Source of the DNA: a bacterium
GTDB lineage: Bacteria > CSSED10-310 > JAJRTK01
Assembly: GCA_024278345.1 (NCBI GenBank)
Contig: JAJRTK010000148.1
Coordinates: 1-9,732, forward strand
DNA length: 9,732 bases
Direction: 5' to 3'
The translations under genes were made by a program, and so were the position numbers. This document shows positions 6,602-9,732 of the stretch, one piece after another (the stretch's first letter is position 1; each line of letters starts with the position of its first letter). The notes under the pieces were generated by a model that searched no databases, had not been told where the DNA came from, and was given only the letters and a program-made list of their open reading frames with translations.

Positions 6602-8644
6602 ATGATGCTGTTTTCTCCAAAGCAATGGACGAGATTCGCCCCGAAGCGGCCTGGTGAAACGCTTCGCGGACGCGGTTTCAGCTTGTCGCTCTCTTTCTTT
6701 TGGGGAGCGTTCCGTTCGCGGCGGCGGCAGTCCGTCCGCCGCCACTCCCCCCTTCCGCCCACCGGGACCAAGCTGCTGACCCTCAAAGCAGCTCGACACC
6801 CCAAATTCTATCTCTTTTCTCTTTTTGCAATCGCTCTACTTTTTCCGAATTTGGCGGAATCGAAGAACTGCGAGACCTTCGCCTGTAACCAGGGGTTCTG
6901 CCCCAACGTCACGGCGAATCCGGGCCAGTTCGAGTTCGGGACGATCCAGGAAGCGATCCTTGAAATGAACCCCTTTGCTCCGGATCTACCCACGCACTGC
7001 ATTCTGTTAGTGCCCGATGGAGCCAACGATCTGGTGATACAAGAGTCACTTGACCTTCCGATCCAGACGCCTCCAGAACACCCTCAACCAGGTGAGTGGT
7101 TCTACAAAGTTCGAATCGAAGCCCTCCAGGATGCGACCCACACCGGGAAAGTGATCTGGATGCCCGCCGCGGGTCAAGGAAGAACCATCACGATGACGTC
7201 CTGTGAAAACGACATCACTCAGTGCTCTGGCCAGGCCATCGCCAGTGAGCTCTATGTGGAAGGTGTCACCTTCACCGGAGGCCGGGTGCCCACCGTGGAA
7301 GGTTCAGTAGCCCGAGTTTTCCGCTCCAAGCTCACGGTTGTCGATTCGGTGTTCGAAGACAACGTTGCCGGCTGCGGCGGGGCCATCGCCGTCTTTGGGA
7401 AGCACGACTTCTTCGTAGGCACCATCGTAACCTTGGAAGGGATCGTCGATGTTACCGGATCCACTTTCAACTCCAATTATGCTTGCCAGGGCGGAGCACT
7501 CTACGTCGCTGGCGGTGCATCAGCCAACATCGCGAACTCCGTCTTCAACAATAACCAGGCCGAAGCTGGAGGCTCCATCTTCGTGGGAGCGGGAATCTCC
7601 ACGAACCAGTGGACGTCTGGTGTCACAGTCGTCGATTCCACATTCACTGGAGGCGACACAAATATCGATGACGCGCCAATCCCCAACGCATCAACCCATT
7701 GCCAAGATGCCGTCGATCTCGATCCCAACCTCCCGGGTCTCTGCAACAACTTTTCTGGTTACGCAGTCAACGACTTGGCTGCGGCGGAGCTCGGTGGAAA
7801 CGGGGCCGCGATTCAGGTCCATGGCACTTTCTCCGGGAACCGCCTCAAACTCCACGGCAACACGGCCACGGGGACGGGAGGCGCAGTTTATCAAATGGAC
7901 TACCGCGGGCTGACCGCTTTCCAGCTGACCAACAGCTTCGTTGTGGACAACAACGCCGCCGGAACACCTTCAGGCGATGGCATCTATATCGACGTTCCCC
8001 TTTCGAGAAATCCGGACGATACCCCACCAACGGGGTCCACAGGCGCCCGAGCCATCGCGGATGCCTTGCTCTGGAACGTCACCATCGCGGGAAATGGGGG
8101 GGAAGGGTTGTGGATTGGGAGTGGGATCCTTCGGGACCTCAAGAACCTTCTTCTTTGGAAAAACGGAGTAGACCTTGTGGGCCCACTGGCCAGTGAATGC
8201 GACGGTTGCATCATCGAAAACGTCTCCCCCACCAACGATCCGCTCTTCGTGGGTAACGGTGATTACCATCTTTCCACCCCTCAATCGCCGGCCAAGGAAG
8301 CTGGAACAAGCGCGGTTCTGACACCGATTCCAGCGATTGGGACTTTGGATTTCACGCTGGACGTCGATGGGGATCCGCGAGTCACCGACGCCCTTATCGA
8401 CATCGGCGCCGATGAATACACTTTGCCCACAGCAACGCCGACGCCGACGATCACTCCGACGCCCACCGTTACCTCGACGGTTGTGCCCTCGGCAACAGCC
8501 ACCCCCACTCCTACAAGCGGAGCCGTACCAGCACAACCAGAGGGCGACTCGGCGGCGGGCATCATGCTGCTCCTGGGGCTCATGCTGGTTTTCGTTCTGA
8601 CTTTCCGCGGCAAAACCCAGGCAAAACCGTCAACCCAAACTTGA
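6602..8644 (+). CDS. Surface-anchored right-handed beta-helix protein, choice-of-anchor Q-like
   Basis: A 680-residue secreted protein of unknown function. A hydrophobic segment at about 69-83 (FYLFSLFAIALLFPNLAES) looks like a signal core, but 68 Arg-rich residues precede it, which is unusual. From about 110 to 540, rungs typical of right-handed beta-helices recur: VVDSVFEDN-GCGGAIAV (247-264), GSTFNSN-CQGGALYVAGG (286-305), ANSVFNNN-EAGGSIFVGAG (311-331), LKLHGN-GTGGAVYQ (416-431). The end, NDPLFVGNGDYHLS (545-558) through LDVDGDPR to IDIGADEY (599-606), fits the choice-of-anchor Q pattern. A Thr/Pro linker (609-640), a transmembrane helix (651-668) and a short basic tail follow. Twelve cysteines after the signal suggest disulfides in an extracytoplasmic protein. 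The beta-helix could bind polysaccharide or act as an adhesin; no catalytic residues are evident. Spacing suggests co-transcription with both neighbours. Confidence 0.85.
   Translation: MMLFSPKQWTRFAPKRPGETLRGRGFSLSLSFFWGAFRSRRRQSVRRHSPLPPTGTKLLTLKAARHPKFYLFSLFAIALLFPNLAESKNCETFACNQGFCPNVTANPGQFEFGTIQEAILEMNPFAPDLPTHCILLVPDGANDLVIQESLDLPIQTPPEHPQPGEWFYKVRIEALQDATHTGKVIWMPAAGQGRTITMTSCENDITQCSGQAIASELYVEGVTFTGGRVPTVEGSVARVFRSKLTVVDSVFEDNVAGCGGAIAVFGKHDFFVGTIVTLEGIVDVTGSTFNSNYACQGGALYVAGGASANIANSVFNNNQAEAGGSIFVGAGISTNQWTSGVTVVDSTFTGGDTNIDDAPIPNASTHCQDAVDLDPNLPGLCNNFSGYAVNDLAAAELGGNGAAIQVHGTFSGNRLKLHGNTATGTGGAVYQMDYRGLTAFQLTNSFVVDNNAAGTPSGDGIYIDVPLSRNPDDTPPTGSTGARAIADALLWNVTIAGNGGEGLWIGSGILRDLKNLLLWKNGVDLVGPLASECDGCIIENVSPTNDPLFVGNGDYHLSTPQSPAKEAGTSAVLTPIPAIGTLDFTLDVDGDPRVTDALIDIGADEYTLPTATPTPTITPTPTVTSTVVPSATATPTPTSGAVPAQPEGDSAAGIMLLLGLMLVFVLTFRGKTQAKPSTQT
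6655..6793 (+). other. Three consecutive hairpins inside the 5' end of the beta-helix gene
   Basis: Hairpin A pairs TGAAAC (6655-6660) with GTTTCA (6675-6680), extended by two more pairs across a one-base bulge. Hairpin B is an 8-bp perfect GC stem, GGCGGCGG (6720-6727) with CCGCCGCC (6736-6743), enclosed by a second stem, GGGGAG (6702-6707) with CTCCCC (6745-6750). Hairpin C pairs AGCTGCT (6771-6777) with AGCAGCT (6787-6793). They fall exactly in the stretch where the translated N-terminus looks least protein-like, before the hydrophobic signal core. Confidence 0.6.
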
Positions 8645-8658
8645 AAAAAGACCGTTGA

Positions 8659-9576
8659 ATGAGCTTTGACTCCGCTCCGGAGCTTCCGGAATTCATTTCA
8701 AGGAAATACGCCTTCGACCGCCACGTTTACACCCTGGGAAAGGGCCTCCACCAAGGACGACGGGTCCACTTCGTCGATCACGGCGAGAAAACCGGGCAGC
8801 CCGTGTTGCTCCTGCACGGAAATCCAACTTGGAGTTATCTGTGGCGCAAGGTGATCTCCCTCCTGCCCTTTGATCGTTTTCGGTGTATTGCCCCTGATCT
8901 GCTGGGGTTTGGCCTTTCGGACAAGCTCCCGGAGGTTTCTGATCATAGTCTGGTGGGGCATGTAGAGGCAGTTGCCGAGCTGGTCACGCGGTTGGATCTG
9001 AAGGACTTTATCCTTGTCGGCCAAGATTGGGGCGGCCCCGTAATCACAAGCGTTGGTGCGCGGCTCCAGAACCAGGCGGCAGGGGTGGTCCTTGCCAACA
9101 CGGCGGTCGTTCTTCCGGCACGCCCCCGGGGCACGACATTCCATCGCCTCTCCCGTCTCCCGCTCATGAGTGACCTTCTCTTCCGGGTCTTTGGGTTTCC
9201 CCTTTGGGCACTCCATCGGGCACAGGGGGACCGGGGGAGTATGGAAGGGGATGTGCGCCGCGCCTATTGGTGGCCACTCAGACGCTTGAGGGATCGGGCT
9301 GGACCGCTGGCCATGGCCCGTATGGTTCCCGACAACCTGGAGCATCCAAGCATTCCGGAGCTCCGGAGGGGAGAGCAGTGGCTCAAAGAGTTCCAGGGAC
9401 CACTGAAGCTGGTCTGGGGAGAAAGAGACCCAATCCTTGGACGAGCGCTCCGCCGTCATCTTCGGGAATTTCCTCATGCTTCCGTGACCAAAACCCAGGC
9501 GGGTCACTTCCTTCAAGAAGAAGTTCCGGAATCCCTTGCTGCCGCAATACAGGCCGTGGCTGATTCCAGGTTGTGA
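8659..9576 (+). CDS. Haloalkane dehalogenase-like alpha/beta hydrolase
   Basis: A 305-residue alpha/beta-fold hydrolase with the haloalkane dehalogenase active-site layout. HGNPTWSYLWR (53-63) gives the oxyanion/halide-binding Asn55. VGQDWGG (120-126) gives the nucleophile Asp123 with halide-stabilising Trp124. WGERDPILG (253-261) gives the acid Asp257 after strand beta-7, and AGHFLQEE (281-288) gives the base His283. The cap domain spans about 155-240. An Asp-His-Asp triad with an Asn-Trp halide pair is the pattern known for subfamily III. That group overlaps OleB beta-lactone decarboxylases of olefin synthesis, which are often annotated as dehalogenases. No oleA, oleC or oleD lies nearby, so I cannot choose. 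Lacking a signal peptide, it is probably cytoplasmic. The start lies 14 nt after the beta-helix stop; no strong ribosome binding site is seen, so it may be translated by coupling. Confidence 0.85.
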   Translation: MSFDSAPELPEFISRKYAFDRHVYTLGKGLHQGRRVHFVDHGEKTGQPVLLLHGNPTWSYLWRKVISLLPFDRFRCIAPDLLGFGLSDKLPEVSDHSLVGHVEAVAELVTRLDLKDFILVGQDWGGPVITSVGARLQNQAAGVVLANTAVVLPARPRGTTFHRLSRLPLMSDLLFRVFGFPLWALHRAQGDRGSMEGDVRRAYWWPLRRLRDRAGPLAMARMVPDNLEHPSIPELRRGEQWLKEFQGPLKLVWGERDPILGRALRRHLREFPHASVTKTQAGHFLQEEVPESLAAAIQAVADSRL

Positions 9577-9614
9577 AACTCATGAGGGGCACGATTCGGC
9601 CTCGGTCATGGTAC

Positions 9615-9732
9615 CGGCCACGGTTCAGATTTCAGACGCCGCCCCGGGGCTTCCAGCCCTGGAACCCGGCGGAGGCTCCGCCTCCGGACCTCCGCTGGGA
9701 GCGCCGCTCCCAGACCCACGCCAGGGAGCCAG
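9615..9732 (+). repeat. Tandem multi-hairpin repeat element, copy 2 (cut by the window end)
   Basis: This copy aligns without gaps to positions 1-118, with 115 of 118 bases identical. The differences are at 9625 (T for G, outside the hairpins), 9646 (G for A, turning an A-T pair of hairpin 1 into a G.U wobble) and 9679 (C for T, in the loop of hairpin 2). Hairpins 1 to 3 are complete and hairpin 4 is cut at its loop. The element starts 38 bp after the hydrolase stop codon, at the 3' end of the plus-strand operon, where it could act as a transcript-end structure. Confidence 0.9.

Noticed and set aside
1-9732. Circular element, or composite transposon bounded by direct repeats
   Set aside because: The terminal copies differ at three positions, so they are not one overlap of a circle. 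No transposase, integrase or replication gene is present, and the genes inside include ordinary chromosomal housekeeping genes.

Overview
The window looks like a stretch of chromosome from a GC-rich Gram-negative-type bacterium, probably uncultured and deltaproteobacterial-like (Myxococcota, Bdellovibrionota or similar). This placement is inferred from gene content: YajQ, RecN, an AidB-type acyl-CoA dehydrogenase, a CNT nucleoside transporter, and a surface beta-helix protein with a Thr/Pro linker and C-terminal anchor. No marker gene fixes the taxon. I see no tRNA, rRNA, CRISPR array, insertion sequence, integrase or phage gene.

Layout. (1) 1-211: a tandem multi-hairpin repeat element (1-126), then a T-rich tail. 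(2) 212-4624, minus strand, transcribed right to left: yajQ (4127-4624), a 332-bp gap without a gene, recN (2070-3794), a 160-bp gap, and an AidB-like acyl-CoA dehydrogenase (212-1909). (3) 4625-4986: a 362-bp divergent intergenic region. (4) 4987-9576, plus strand: a concentrative nucleoside transporter with a long N-terminal extension, a secreted right-handed beta-helix protein with a choice-of-anchor Q-like end and a C-terminal membrane anchor, and a haloalkane-dehalogenase-like alpha/beta hydrolase. The gaps between these three genes are 28 and 14 bp, so they probably form one operon. (5) 9615-9732: a second copy of the hairpin element, cut by the window end.

Function. The minus-strand block puts recombinational break repair (RecN) beside a family whose best-known member, E. 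coli AidB, belongs to the alkylation-damage response. A DNA-damage cluster is possible, but the gaps are wide and I see no LexA box. The plus-strand block combines nucleoside uptake, a surface protein and a small-molecule hydrolase. A shared task cannot be read from the sequence.

The most unusual feature is the element at both ends. It is an array of four hairpins with a period near 26 bp. Each stem has a different sequence but pairs perfectly, and the linkers are similar. The two copies share 115 of 118 bases, and none of the three differences breaks a base pair: one is in a loop, one turns A-T into a G.U wobble, and one lies outside the stems. The pattern suggests selection on folded structure at the 3' ends of genes. 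A second structured stretch, three consecutive hairpins, lies inside the start of the beta-helix gene.
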